Assembly: GCA_009763385.1 (NCBI GenBank)
Contig: CM019829.1
Location: 38,791,705 to 38,855,704, forward strand
Length of the DNA: 64,000 bases
Origin: Coix lacryma-jobi var. lacryma-jobi
Taxonomy: Eukaryota; Streptophyta; Magnoliopsida; Poales; Poaceae
Reading direction: 5' to 3'
In this document: positions 21,336 to 32,961 of the stretch, piece after piece
How the letters are laid out: each line of letters opens with the position of its first letter
Numbering within the stretch: the stretch's first letter is position 1
Position numbers and translations under genes: made by a program
The notes under the pieces: model-generated
What the model saw: the letters and a program-made list of their open reading frames with translations, nothing else
Told to the model about the DNA's origin: nothing
The model's database searches: none

Positions 21336-23962
21336 TCAATAAAAAGACATAGGGTGAGCGTACGGTCCAACACTGGGGTTAGTGAAGTAGGAAGAATACC
21401 AGTGTTGGGCCGGCTGCTCAAAAGAATGGTTAGCAGAAAAACCATTCCTAGCACGCCTACAGGAAGAGCGATCACCACGTAGAGGAAAACGTGGTCCGCT
21501 AAGGGAGGAGCGTCCATCGCGATACTCAAAGTGCGGTTGTGGAAAACGCTCAACTACAAAGCCACCGCCACGGGGTCCATAGCCTACAACTGCAGGCTCC
21601 CACCGGGCACGACCTCCTCGCGGCCTAGGCTTAGGAACTTGAGGTTTTGGACCTCTAGGCCTAGCAGCACGCCTCTGAACATTAGGCACATGTACATCAT
21701 GGAAAGGATGGTACATGTCGGTGTTGTTCATCTCCTTTGCACGGCGCACCTCTCTCTTGCGCCGAAAGCAAAACTCACTCAGGTGTCCATCTCTTCCACA
21801 GTGCTCACAATGGTACCTCACCGCTCTCATAGGGGGTTGTTGGTACTCACGGTAGTGGGTATGGATCACTTTGCCCTTCTGTGGCATAAGCTCCTCTTGG
21901 ATGGGTGGCATGGTGTCTAGCTTGTTCTTGAGGTGGTTTGGTTTTGGAGCCCATGATTTTATCTTGGGTGGAGCTCTCGGAGGTTCCACAAATACACCAT
22001 CCTTAGTGTTAGGCTTTAGAGGCTCTCTGGGTGGAATCTTGGTAAGCTTGGGAGTAGTGGTGGAGTTGGGCTTCTCACATGGGTTCAGACCACTCGACTC
22101 TCCAATCTTCCCAAAAGATGAAACATCAACACCCTGAGCAAAGCCTACAACGGGACCTCCAGCAGCACGCTTGAACTAGGAGATCATCATCCCAAGCTGC
22201 GGCTCACCACTCGACACCCATGACAAGATGGTCTGAAGGTATGTGTTTTCCTCCTCGGTTTGCATCTTGTCATGCTTCACATTCGCAATCTCCATCTCCA
22301 AAAACCCTTACAAAGAACGCACCTAGTCACACACGTGCTATCCGAGCTGGCCTTCTCAAGAGACACAATCTTGGCATTCTTCTCTGCCAACTCGGATTGC
22401 AAGCCCGCACAGGACTTGCAGGCACCCAACAGCAAAGATCTAGCCTTCAGCTCATCCACCTCTCCTACCAACGCAACATACTTACCTCTCAAAGTGAGAA
22501 GGCCAGTCATGTGCGTGGTGCACATCTCACACTCAACCTCCTCAGAAACAACTACGGTGGACTTGGCAAATTCAAGCTCCTTCACCGTATCCTCCCACTT
22601 CTGCCTAAACTCCTTACGCTCTCTAGCAGCGCGCCTAAGCAACTTATCTTGACTAAGGAGAGCGGCAGTAAGTTTCTCGACCTCAGCAGAAAGCTCATCT
22701 GGGGTCAGAGATACCTGGGAGGTGTCATCGTCATCATCGTCGTTCCGAGGGATCTCCTCCAGCTCGCCGTCGATCTCCTTGCCGAGGGCCATGGTGCAGA
22801 AACCCTCGTCGTCGGTGAAGAAGCAGAGGCCGTTGAGCTTGTCCTCAATCCTATTCTTCTTCTTGGACTCATCGTCGCTTGAGGAAGCGGAGTCGTCATC
22901 CGAGTCGTCGACGTCGCTGAGCGTGGCGAAGAATGCACGCTGCTCAGCCTGGGCCTTCTCCAAGTACTTCGTCTTGATGTACTCCTTGTTGAAGCCGCCC
23001 TTCCGCTTGTGCTTCGCGGGGACATACTTCTCCTTGCGCTTGCCGGAGTCGTACTTGTGCCCATAATCCGCCTTGCCGAAGATCTGCTTGTTCTTCTTCG
23101 GACAATTGGCGATGAAGTGGTTGGGATCGCCGCACTCGAAACATCCCGAGCGTCCTCCTCCGCGGCGACGGTTCATGCGGTTGTTGTGGAACTGCGAGAA
23201 TCGGTTGGCGAGCAAAGCTAGCTCATCATCCCCCATGAATTCCAGCTGCTCCTCTGTGATAGAAAGAAGAGAGGAAAGTGCAAAGCCTCTAGAGGTGTTA
23301 GCAGAAGAGCTAGAAAGCAAAGCCATAGATGGGCCAGTAGGATTCTCATAAGAAGCCCTCGCCATGGCATCGATCTCACTGGACTTGAGCTTACTGAAGA
23401 GCTCATCGCACGTGAGGGTCTCATAGTTAGGTGATTCGATGATCGCCTGAACTTTGGAATCCCACGCCGACCGATCAAGGGTATGCAAAAGCTTCAAAGC
23501 CCTCTCATGATTGTCGAAAGGCAACAGCTCCTTGTTAGCCCTCATCCTGTTGACAATCACCTGAAAGCGAGCGAATAAACTTTCTATGCTCTCGCTAGGC
23601 ATGTGTCGAAAGTTCTCATACTCTCACTTGAACGACTCGTAGAGGCGGGTTTTGACTTGAGTGGTTCCCTCATGAAAACGCATGAGGGTAGCCCAAATCT
23701 CCCGAGCCGTAGCGAGGTGAGAAACGCGATCAAACTCACTCATGCTCAAGCATGAGAAATGAGCATTACGGGCTCGGCTATTGGCATCGTGCTCATCGAT
23801 CTGATGCTGAGTGCCACGAGCAGCCAAGACCACGTAATCGGCAGAGTTGCAAATACCCCAAATGGAAGCACCCAAACTCTGCAGATAGGCCAACATGTGT
23901 ATCTTCCAATACGCATAGTTCGTCCCATCGAAAAATGGCGGTTTGCCCACGCCGCGATCCAT
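21336..23962 (-). pseudogene. Element C gag
   Basis: On the minus strand the gene starts MDRGVGKPPFFDGTNY, the usual N-terminus of this Copia Gag type. A stop at 23624-23626 breaks it early. It then continues with a zinc knuckle CFECGDPNHFIANC (near 23145), an Asp/Ser-rich region and a coiled-coil segment. A frameshift occurs near 22310 and a further stop at 22176-22178. A second knuckle, CEHCGRDGHLSEFC, lies near 21800. The gene ends PMSFY and a TGA at 21336-21338. The intact protein would form the particle and bind RNA. Confidence 0.92.
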
Positions 23963-24011
23963 GTCGCCATCTGTGGATCTGGAACCGGCTAAGGTGGAAG
24001 ATCCTTAACCT

Positions 24012-24023
24012 GCTCCGATACCA
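24012..24023 (-). other. Element C primer-binding site
   Basis: On the minus strand this reads TGGTATCGGAGC, two bases after the 5' LTR edge. It is close to the initiator tRNA-Met complement TGGTATCAGAGC. Confidence 0.88.
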
Positions 24024-24025
24024 AT

Positions 24026-26108
24026 TGAAGGACCGAGAATGCAATAGCAAAGCGACCAGAGGGGGGGTGAATGGGAGCTCAAAAATTTCTCTCAAAACTT
24101 TGGCCTTTTGTTCCCAAAATCAACCCCCAAAAGCTTCGATCGAAACCGTGATGCCCACGACCCTTGGAAGAGGGTGGATGATCCCTAGGATCACAGCGAG
24201 GCACCACAAAGCGATAGCAAGCCAAGAGTCAAAAGCACCGGCACAAGTTCAAACCTTGGAAACCGAGTCCCAAACGTAGATTGAAGGCTACGTCGGGAAA
24301 TCCCCAAATATCGATGCTAACAAGTAGCAAAGATACCTAGAGAGGTTCCTAGGTGAACTAAGAAGCCAACCGAGAGGTCCGGAAACCAAGCGAAGAAGTC
24401 GGGAGAGCAAATGCACCAAAACTTAACAAGCAGCCGACTCTCGGACTGTCCGCTAGTATGGTCCCGGACTGTCCGGCTCAACCGCGGACTGTCCGCGGGG
24501 GGATGGCAGACTGTCCGCCGGCCAAATCCCCGAAATAGCACTGTTGCTGCAAGTCCCCTGGACGTTCTCGGACTATCCACGAACTCCAACGGCGGACTGT
24601 CCACCGGTCAACCAAAAGCCAAACGGCCGAAGAACAGAGCCACTGGTCCGGCTCGTCCCTGACGCGTGGACTGTCCGCGCCCTAGGTGGCGGACTGTCTG
24701 CCAACACCCAGTGAGGGCGAATTTGGTCGCCTCTCACATGAATCCTCCCAAATTCAAATCAAATCACAATCCCACGTTCCCAAACTTGGAGAAGATGATC
24801 ACGAGGTAGTTGGAAGACTATCCCCAAGAAATCATCCGCTCAAATCAACTCAATCACCGGGAAATCGAAAGGGAAGGTGTATGAACAAAAAAAGCACCAC
24901 GAAAACGAAATCGACCCGATCTACTTGTTCGTGAGGAGTTAGATGAATTCCTTCAGTGGAAATGATCTCCTCACTATAAAGAACAAGTTGATTCAAGTGG
25001 AATTCAAAAAAATGTAGTAGGGAGGGAGATCGAGTGACGGGAAAAATGCTGAGAAATGAAGAACGCGAAGAACACGAACCAAAACGTGAATCAACACATC
25101 GATCTGCAACCGTGTGGCTACCACACGCTACAACAGTGAGATTACGGTCTCACTTCCTCAAAATCTCCAGTACACAGAGGTATGGTTCTCTGCGGATCTC
25201 AGTTGCTACAGCAGGGGATTGGGAGAGCAGGAAAACCTAGAAGGCAAAGAGCAAATGGCTAAGATAGAATGGGAGGAGGGTGTCTCCCTCTACTTATCCT
25301 AATTCTAATTCCTACTCTACCCCTCACTAATTATAGAGAGAACCAGCTAAACCCTATGGTTATTCTGGACCAACTCGAAGATGTTGGTGATCCGACGGCC
25401 ACGCCCGCACAACTGGTAGCGTTGCCTCGACGCAACCTCACCGATTGCCGCCACGTGCCGCCACCGCTCCGCTTGTCCTTTTCCCGGACTTCGCCCCCGG
25501 TTTTGAGGCCCAAACCGGGAAACCAGCCTTCACGACCAACCCCCGGTTTTGAGGCCCAAACCGGGAAACCAGCCGTCCATCGCCTGAGTTTTGTGGCCCA
25601 AACTCAGAAACCCGCAGCGCCCAGGTTTTGAGGCCCAAACCTGGAAACCGTCCTCAGCCCGAGTTTTGTGGCCCAAACTCGGAAACCATCAGCGCCCAGG
25701 TTTTGAGGCCCAAACCTGGAAACCGTCCACTCGGTGGTTTTTGTGTGGCTCAACCACCAAACCGAGCCGTAGAGGAGATGCACCGCCCGTGCACCCCGTC
25801 CACCGACACGTGTCCCCAGGTCCTCGACCCAAGCAACACCGTGCCCGCAAGTCTTCGCTCGTCGCTGTCCCAGGCTGCCAGCCACCACAGCTGATCCTCG
25901 GGCCACCGGTCCCTTAGTCCAAGCCTCACGTCCGCCCTTCGCCACTCTCGGTCCATCGACACGGCACGTCTCTACCTGACCTTCACCTTGCCTTTGATCA
26001 CTGTATCCGTGCTTGACACCTGCACAACATAAGCCAAAGAACATGCGCATTATCCCAGTTGACAATCACTCATCACTTAGAGACTTGACATACACCCATG
26101 TATCCGCA
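24026..26108 (-). repeat. Element C 5' LTR
   Basis: A complete 2083-bp LTR runs from TGAAGGACC to TATCCGCA on the plus strand. It contains gcggactgtccgc-type palindromes (24430-24715), GC-rich segments and the hairpin array at 25496-25758. The stretch compared by eye with 9775-11726 shows roughly 3-5% difference, more than between the LTRs of D, which fits the nesting order. Confidence 0.94.
25496..25758. repeat. Seven-hairpin array in the element C 5' LTR
   Basis: This is the same array as in the 3' LTR. It starts with CCCGGTTT/AAACCGGG at 25496-25519 and ends with GGTGGTT/AACCACC at 25733-25758. All seven stems are perfectly paired here, including the sixth, which has a mismatch in the 3' LTR copy. 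Confidence 0.9.
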
Positions 26109-26835
26109 AAACATTCTAACGCCTCATCTTTGGTTTTTAGGAGAAACACATAACAATATTTTGTTGCATCATCAATTAAAGTCATAAAATATCTTTTTCC
26201 TCCCTTTGTCAACACACCATTCATCTCACAAAGATCAGAATGTATGAGCTCTAATAAAGTCATGCGCCTCTCGTCTACAACCTTGTGTGGCTTACGAGGT
26301 TGCTTCGCTTGCACACACGCTTGACATTTAGAGCCTTTGACAGTCGAAAAATTCGGAATTAAATTCATGCTGGATAGACGCGACATACAACCAAAATTAA
26401 TGTGACACAAACGTGAATGCCAAACATCAGCCACTGAATTGTTCGAGTCACAAATATGGTTCACCACTTTATTACAAAAATCGGAGAGAGAAAAGCGGAA
26501 CAAGCCTCCGCTATCATAGCCTTTGCCAATGAATTGGCCATACCTCGAGATGACTACTTTATTCGATTCAAATACCAGTTTAAATCCATCTTGACACAAG
26601 AGGGATCCACTAACGAGGTTCTTCTTTATTGAGGGGGCATGCTGCACGTTCTTGAGCCGCACGATCTTTCCCGAAGTGAACTGCAGATCGATCGAACCAA
26701 CACCAAGAACAGTAGCATGCGAGCCATTCCCCATCATGACGGTTGAACCTCGTGCGTCCTGGTAAGATGAAAACATGAAGATATCAGTACAAACATGAAT
26801 AATGGCCCCTGTATCTATCCACCAATCATTAGATT
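26109..26835 (-). pseudogene. Element A pol, 5' part: protease and integrase start
   Basis: On the minus strand the frame contains WWIDTGAIIHVC (near 26820), where DTG is the aspartic protease centre. A GAG-pre-integrase zinc domain with WHSRLCHIN and CQACVQAKQ follows, then the first part of the integrase core with the Asp of HSDLCEMNG. It breaks off at the aaaca duplication where element C entered; the rest is at 776-3073. A 1-bp deletion near 26870 puts the protease out of frame with gag. Confidence 0.9.
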
Positions 26836-27693
26836 GACATACAGAAAATACGCTGGGTAAATAATTACCGTACCAGATCCGCTAGGATCGCCAATAGTCA
26901 CGTTGGCAGATTTCTGCCCTTGCTGATTCTTCTTTCCTTTGCGGTTCTTGCACTTCTTGGCGAAGTGCGCAGTCTCACCGCAAACGAAGCACACAACCTC
27001 ATCCATGTTCATCTTCTTCTTCTTGAACTGAGTAGTCTGATTAGGCCTTTGCTTGTTCTTACCAGCGTGCTACATCACGTTGGCGCTGGACTGCCCTTCA
27101 GGTGCTCTTGGTGGAGCATCCTTTGCCCGAGCCTTCTCTTCAACATCAAGACCAGCCAACAAATCTTCGACGGAGATTTTCTGTCTTTTATGTTTCAGAG
27201 CTGTGGCAAAGTTCCTCCATGAAGAAGGCAACTTGGCAATAATGCCACCCGCCACAAATTTATCAGGCAAGACATGTCCGAGCTGTTCGAGTTCCCTCAC
27301 AATAAGTTGGAACTCATGAGCCTGTTCCACGACCGAACGGTTATCAACCATTTTAAAGTTGTGGTACTGCTCCATCACGTACAACTCGCACCCAGCGTCT
27401 GAGGCTGAGAACTTATGTTCAAGTGCCTCCCACAGTTCAACAATACTTTTGATGTTCATATAAACATCACATAGCTGGTCCGAGAGCATGCTAAGAACGC
27501 ATCCGACGAAAATCGTCGTAGCCGCAGTGAAATCCCGCACCTCTTTCTCAGATTCGAGAGGTAGTGCAGGAGGATCACTAACGACCCAAAATACGCCCAT
27601 AGCAGTGAGCCACAACTGAGCTCTCGTCTGCCATCTCTTAAAATTCACACCAGTGAATTTCTCCGGTTTCATCGCATCAGAAAAACCAGCCAT
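26836..27693 (-). pseudogene. Element A gag
   Basis: The start is ATG at 27693-27691 (minus), MAGFSDAMKPEKFTG, typical of Copia Gags of the UBN2 type. About 207 codons are open to a stop at 27070-27072 where a Gln codon is expected. After the stop the same protein continues with a Lys-rich stretch and the zinc knuckle CFVCGETAHFAKKC (near 26985). The frame is then lost by a 1-bp deletion near 26870. An N-terminal extension through the LTR is open but has no ATG at its start and looks fortuitous. Confidence 0.9.
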
Positions 27694-27720
27694 CACTAAA
27701 TGCCTATAAGGTTTTTGGAT
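27694..27720 (-). other. Element A 27-bp leader without canonical primer-binding site
   Basis: Only 27 bp separate the 5' LTR edge from the gag ATG. On the minus strand they begin ATCCAAAAACCTTATAGG. They contain no TGGTATC-type tRNA-Met complement. Confidence 0.6.
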
Positions 27721-28693
27721 TGTTGGAAATAATAGCAATTTAGTGATGCATAAATTAATTCCGACAATGAGGAAAAGATAAACAACATGTATCGTAGATA
27801 TGTAATCTACCACTAGTAGTATGATCCGATACATATCCAGACTATGTATCGCTAATAACACGAAGAACATAAAATAGAGGAACAGTGAGATTGAAGGCAT
27901 GCTTACTATGGGGTTGCGAGAAGACGACGCAGACCGTTGATGAAGACCGGCGAAGTCGGCGTAGAGGGAAGAAGACGTCCAGCGAGCAGTCGCGACGACG
28001 CTTCCCAAAAACCTTATACGTCCCCTACCCCATGCAGGGACGCGAGGAGACGTAGGCTTCGGAGATCCTGCTCTCCCGGCACCGATGGCACGTCGGCGGC
28101 GGGATGGGGTCGACAGCAGTAGCGCAACACTAGGGCAGAGGAGGAGGAGAATGTGATAACCATAGAGAACGACGTCTCGTCTCTCTTTATACACACGTCG
28201 CGGCTACATCTTTAGAAAGAGACAACCGCGTAATCACAATATTAATGTGATTGAACCTACCATTAGTGGACGAATCAATCACCATTAATACGAGAATAAT
28301 TGCTTGCTAAAACAGACCAGCGCAATTTTCTCCATGCATGCAAAAATATCGAGTGGCAAAAGGAAGCCGCGCACCCGCAAGGCCTCGGTCAGACCATTCA
28401 CACGCATGTCGTGCGCCCCCGCGCGAGTCGCCTCGCCTCGCCTCGCCTCGCCACGCCACGCCACGCCCCGCCCGGCCCGGCCCGGCGAGGCGAGCGAGCG
28501 CGCGCGTGGGTTTCTTCCTTTGCCTCTCCTCAATAGCTTCAACTAGTTGGAGATAGCTCAACTATATAAGCTGGCCTCCCTCCTTCTAGAGTAGCAATGT
28601 GGGACTAAAGTCCCCCACCATACCATGCATGTGTGATGGGCCTTTGGGATTTATTTGGAATATTTATTTGGGCCAGGCCCAAATCTTCTAACA
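27721..28693 (-). repeat. Element A 5' LTR
   Basis: A complete 973-bp LTR begins TGTTGGAA and ends TTCTAACA on the plus strand, a good terminal inverted repeat. Its right part matches 1-233. A GC-rich run of gcctc, acgcc and cggcc repeats lies at 28430-28505. Confidence 0.93.
28185..28191 (-). promoter_or_regulatory. Candidate TATA box in the element A LTR
   Basis: TATAAAG on the minus strand inside the 5' LTR, about 490 bp upstream of gag. A second candidate (TATATAG) lies near 28565. Start-site usage cannot be told from sequence. Confidence 0.35.
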
Positions 28694-29835
28694 GTAAGTA
28701 TGTTGCTTTGGTTGGAGAGGTGGATGAGCTCCGAGCAAGACCCGTGTTGTTGGGTGTGTGCAAGTATTGTGCAGGCTTGCAATCCGAGTTGGCAGAGAAG
28801 AACGCCAAGATTGTGTCTCTTGAGAAGGCCAGCTCGGGTAACACTTGTGTGTCTAGGTGTGCTTTGTGTGAGGGATTGGAGATGGAGATTGCTAATGTGA
28901 AGCATGACAAGATGCAAACCGAAGAAGAAAACACATACCTTCGGACCATCTTGTCATGGGTGTCTAGTGGTGAGCCGCAGCTTGGGATGGTGATTGCCCA
29001 ATTCAAGCGTGCTGTCGGAGGCCCAGGTGTAGGTTTTGGTCAGGGTGTTGAGTGTGCTTCGTCTTTCGGTAAGATTGTAGAGTTGAGTGGTCTTAACCCG
29101 AGTGAGAAGCCCAACTCCACCACTACTCCCAAACTGACCAAGATTCCACCCAAAGAGCCTTTCAAGCCTAACACTGAGGATGGGGTGTTTGTTGAACCTC
29201 CGAGAGCTCCACCCAAGAAATAGACATGGGCTCCAAAACCAAACCACCTCAAGAACAAGCTAGACACCATGCCACCTATCCAAGAGGAGCTAATGCCACA
29301 GAAAAGCAAAGTGATCCACACCCACTACCGTGAGTACCAACAACCCCCTATGAGAGCGGTGAGGTACCATTGTGAGCACTGTGGGAGAGATGGACACTTG
29401 AGGGAGTTTTGCTTTCGGCGCAAGAGAGAGGAGCGCCGTGCCAGGGAGATGAACAATGCAGACATGTACCATCCTTTACATGATGTACATGTGCCTAATG
29501 TTGAAAGGAGAGCAACTAGGCCTAGAGGTCCAATGCCTCAAGGTCCTAGGACTCAGGGAGGTGTTGCCCGATGGGATCCTGGTTTTGCAGGATATGGACC
29601 CCGTGGCGGTGGTTTTGTTGAGCGTTTCCCTCCACTGCGTTTTGAGTATCACGATGGTCGCTCTTCCCTTAGCGGACCACGTTTTCCTGTGCATGGTGAT
29701 CGCTTTCCCCGTAGGCGTGCTAGGAATGGTTTTTATACTAACCGTTCTTTTGAGCAGCCGGCCCAACACTGGTATAATTCCCATTTTACTCACCCTAGTG
29801 TTGGACCGTATGCTCACCCTATGTCTTTTTATTAA
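28694..29835 (+). pseudogene. Element B gag, 3' part
   Basis: The frame matches the C-terminal half of the element C Gag. It has a coiled-coil stretch with Cys pairs (CKYCAGLQ, CALCEGLE), a Pro/Lys-rich linker and the zinc knuckle CEHCGRDGHLREFC near 29370. A stop at 29221-29223 interrupts it where C has a sense codon. The last segment is rich in Arg, Gly and aromatic residues and ends PMSFY with TAA at 29833-29835. The N-terminal half lies left of element A, outside the window. Confidence 0.9.
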
Positions 29836-29840
29836 TGTAG

Positions 29841-32800
29841 GTAAAACAATTGGAGAACGTTTGGTTGGTGGATTCCGGGTGCTCAAGACACATGACCAGA
29901 AACGCCAAGTGGTTCTCCAGTCTTAGTCCAGTTGCCAGAAAGGAGTTTATCACCTTCGGCGACAATAGCAAAGGTAAAGTGTTGTCTCGTGGGTCGGTGC
30001 GAGTTAATGAGCACTTTGTGTTGCGCGATGTTGCTCTTGTTTCTAACTTGCATTTTAACCTTCTTTCTGTTTCGCAACTATTATATAATGACTATGAGAT
30101 TCGTTTTAAGCCGAATCTCAGTCGTATTTTAGATCCTCAGGGCAATCTTGTATGTTTGATTTCGCCCTTTGGGAAAGTCTTTCGTGCGAATTTCTTAGAG
30201 TCATTTGGAATCTCTCGTTGTCTTTTGGCTGGACCTTCCTCTGATCTTTGGAAGTGGCATAGGAGACTTGGTCACCTGAGCTTCGACTTGCTTGCAAGGC
30301 TTAGCTCACTTGGCCTAATCCGAGGATTGCCCAAGTTGTCCATGGAGAAGGATCTTGTTTGTCATTCTTGTAGACATAGGAAGATGGTTGCCGCTCCCCA
30401 CCATCCAGTGACTCAGGTCATGACTAAGCGCCCTAGAGAGCTTTTGCATATGGACCTTGTTGGTCCGGCTCGGGTGAGCTCGGTTGGTGGGAAGTGGTAT
30501 GTGCTTGTTGTTGTTGATGACTTTTTGAGATATTCGTGGGTTTTCTTTTTAGCTGAGAAAACTGACACTTTCTCTTTTGCTTGCAATCTGATTTTGCATC
30601 TTCAGAATGAGTTCCCTATGAACTCAATGCGAGCTATTAGGAGTGATAATGGTTCTAAGTTTAAGAACTCGGATTTTGAGAAGTTTTGTGATTCTTTGGG
30701 TTTAGAGCATCAGTTTTCTTCTCCCTACACACCGCCACAGAATGGTGTTGTAGAAAGGAAGAATCAGACCCTTGTAGAGATGATCAGGACGATGCTCGAT
30801 GAGCATAGGACTCCTAGGCGGTATTGGGCCGAGGCTATGAACACTGCATGCTATATTTCCAATCGCATTTTTCTCTGAGCTTTCTTGAAAAAGACTTCTT
30901 ATGAGTTGCGTTTTGGAAAACAACCCAAATTGAGTTATTTTAGAGTTTTTGGTTGCCATTGTTTTATACTCAAGAAAGGCAACCTAGACAAATTTGAGTC
31001 TCGTTCTTCTGATGGTGTATTTTTGTGTTATGGCACTCATACTCGCGCATATCGTGTACTTAACCTTGATACTAACCGAGTCATGGAGACATCCGATGTC
31101 ACCTTCGATGAGACCATGGTTTGTCCTTCTTCTAGAGTTGAGCGTGTAGGTGATCATGAGGTTGGCGAACCTCTTTTTGATGACGAGGACGAGGTTGCTG
31201 AAGGGATGGATGATCCAGCACCACCTCCACCTGTTGTGCCGCAAGCATCGGCTTCTACTACGACGACTCACGGCCCCAACCCCTCTTCGTCGACTACTTG
31301 GGGGCCGTGGGATCCGCCACCTCGGGTTGTACCTTTTGTACCCGAGGAGGCACCAGCCGCTGTTGAGGGGGAGGTTTCTTCAGCTCGGGAGGCGCCACGA
31401 CACATTCAGCGCCAACACCCACCTCAACATATGATCGGCAGCATCGACGAACGTGTCACTCGGTCAAGGTCACAACAAATCTCTCATTTTGCTCATTCTG
31501 CATTTGTTGCTGATTTTGAACCCCGAGATGTTGGACACACTTTATCTGATTCAGATTGGGTCAATGCCATGCATGAGGAGTTAGAAAATTTTGAGAGAAA
31601 TCAGGTTTGGGTTTTGGTTCCACCTTCTCCTGAGTGTCACCCTATTGGTACAAAATGGGTTTTCAAAAACAAACAAGGAGAGGATGGCCACATTGTGAGA
31701 AACAAGGCCAGACTTGTAGCCTAGGGGTATAGTCAGAAGGAGGGGATAGACTATGAGGAGACTTTCGCTCCTGTAGCTCATTTGGAGGCAATTAGAATAC
31801 TCTTGGCTTTTGCTGCATCCAAAGGGTTTAAACTTTTTCAAATGGATGTCAAGAGTGCCTTCCTAAACGGCTACATAGAAGAAGAGGTGTATGTGAAACA
31901 ACTCCCCGGTTTTGAAAATCCCAAGTTTCCAAACCATGTTTTTAAACTTCACAAAACTTTATATGGTTTGAAACAAGCCCCTAGAGCCTGGTATGATAGG
32001 TTGAAAAAAATGGGATGTGTGGATAAAACGCTTTTTCTCCTCAAGCAAGGCAATGACACTTTGTTGGTTCAGATTTACGTGGATGATATCATCTTTGGTC
32101 TTTGGTGGTTCTTCTCATGCTTTAGTTGCCAAGTTTGCAGATCTTATGAGCAGGGAGTTTGAGATGAGCATGATGGGCGAGTTGACATTCTTCCTCGGGT
32201 TGCAAATTAAGCAATCCCGAGAGGGGACGTTTGTGCACCAGGGCAAGTATACCAAGGACATCCTGAAGAAGTTCGATATGGGTGAGGCCAAGCCTCTTCC
32301 AACACCCATGTCGACCACGACGGTCCTGGATGCGGACAAGGATGGAGAAGTTGTGGACCAAAAGGAGTACTGGAGTATGATCAGTGTGGACATCCAGTTC
32401 GCGGTGTGTCTTTGCGCACCTCTCACCGTCAGGCAGTCAAGCGCATTATGAGGTACTTATGCTTCACACCAGAGTTTGGGATTTGGTTTTTTTGCTTCCT
32501 CCACCCTCTCCCTTTGCGGTTATTCTGATGCCGATTTTGCTGGTTGCCGACTTGATCGCAAGTCCACTTCTAGGACTTGCCAGTTTATTGGCTCTTCTCT
32601 TGTATCTTGGTCTTCTCGCCCAGTCTACCACAGAGGCTGAGTATGCTGCTACAGCTAGTTGTTGTTCCCAGTTGCTTTGGATGATGGCCACTTTGCGTGA
32701 TTTTGGTCTGAGCTTTTCTCGCGTTCCTTTGCTTTGTGACAGCACGAGTGCTATTAGTGTTGCTAAGAACCCTGTGCTGCATTCTAAGACCAAACACATT

Positions 32801-32961
32801 GATGTGCGCTTCCATTTTCTGCGAGACCATTATGAGAAGGGTGATATCGACCTTCGCCATGTCGATAGTCTTCATCAGTTGGCAGATATTTTCACCAACC
32901 TTTGGACCAATCAACCTTTGCTAGGTTGAGAGGTGAGCTTGGTGTGTGTTTCCCTTTTTAG
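29841..32961 (+). pseudogene. Element B pol: protease, integrase, reverse transcriptase, RNase H
   Basis: The polyprotein shows LVDSGCSRHM (near 29865), the HRRLGH/CHSC zinc domain (30255-30375), and an integrase core with Asp in MDLVGP (near 30450), Asp in RSDNGS (near 30645) and Glu in VVERKN (near 30750). The reverse transcriptase has IYVDDIIFG (near 32080), and RNase H with QSTTEAEY (near 32625) follows. Stops at 30876-30878 and 31722-31724 replace expected Arg and Gln codons. A deletion near 32008, an 8-bp duplication near 32095 and deletions near 32385 and 32600 break the frame. The protein cannot be made. Confidence 0.93.

Larger units (their letters stand above)
3074..26108 (-). mobile_element. 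Copia retrotransposon C (SIRE/Maximus-like), interrupted by D and E
   Basis: This minus-strand Copia element has LTRs of about 2.08 kb that start TGAAGGACC and end TATCCGCA on the plus strand. It is flanked by the 5-bp duplication aaaca (3069-3073 and 26109-26113). The primer-binding site is at 24012-24023 and the polypurine tract at 11727-11741. Two elements interrupt it: D in the 3' LTR and E in pol, each with its own duplication. Without these, C is about 11.7 kb. It belongs to the same family as element B: gag, pol, LTR and 3' untranslated region match across their lengths. Confidence 0.94.
1..28693 (-). mobile_element. Copia retrotransposon A, interrupted by element C
   Basis: This is a minus-strand Ty1/copia element. 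Its 5' LTR is at 27721-28693, and its 3' LTR is cut by the window start (1-233). Internal order on the minus strand is gag, zinc knuckle, protease with DTG, integrase, reverse transcriptase with YVDD, and RNase H, which is the Copia order. Element C splits the integrase between 3073 and 26109, flanked by the 5-bp duplication aaaca. A lies inside the gag of element B; the base run gtaag after its right end (28694-28698) is the expected duplication, but the left copy is outside the window. Three in-frame stops in pol, one in gag and a 1-bp deletion before the protease make it non-functional. Confidence 0.93.

Noticed and set aside
28285..28561. Overlapping open frames with Arg/Ala/Gly-rich products on both strands
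   Set aside because: They lie in the GC-rich short-repeat part of the element A LTR and reflect low complexity.
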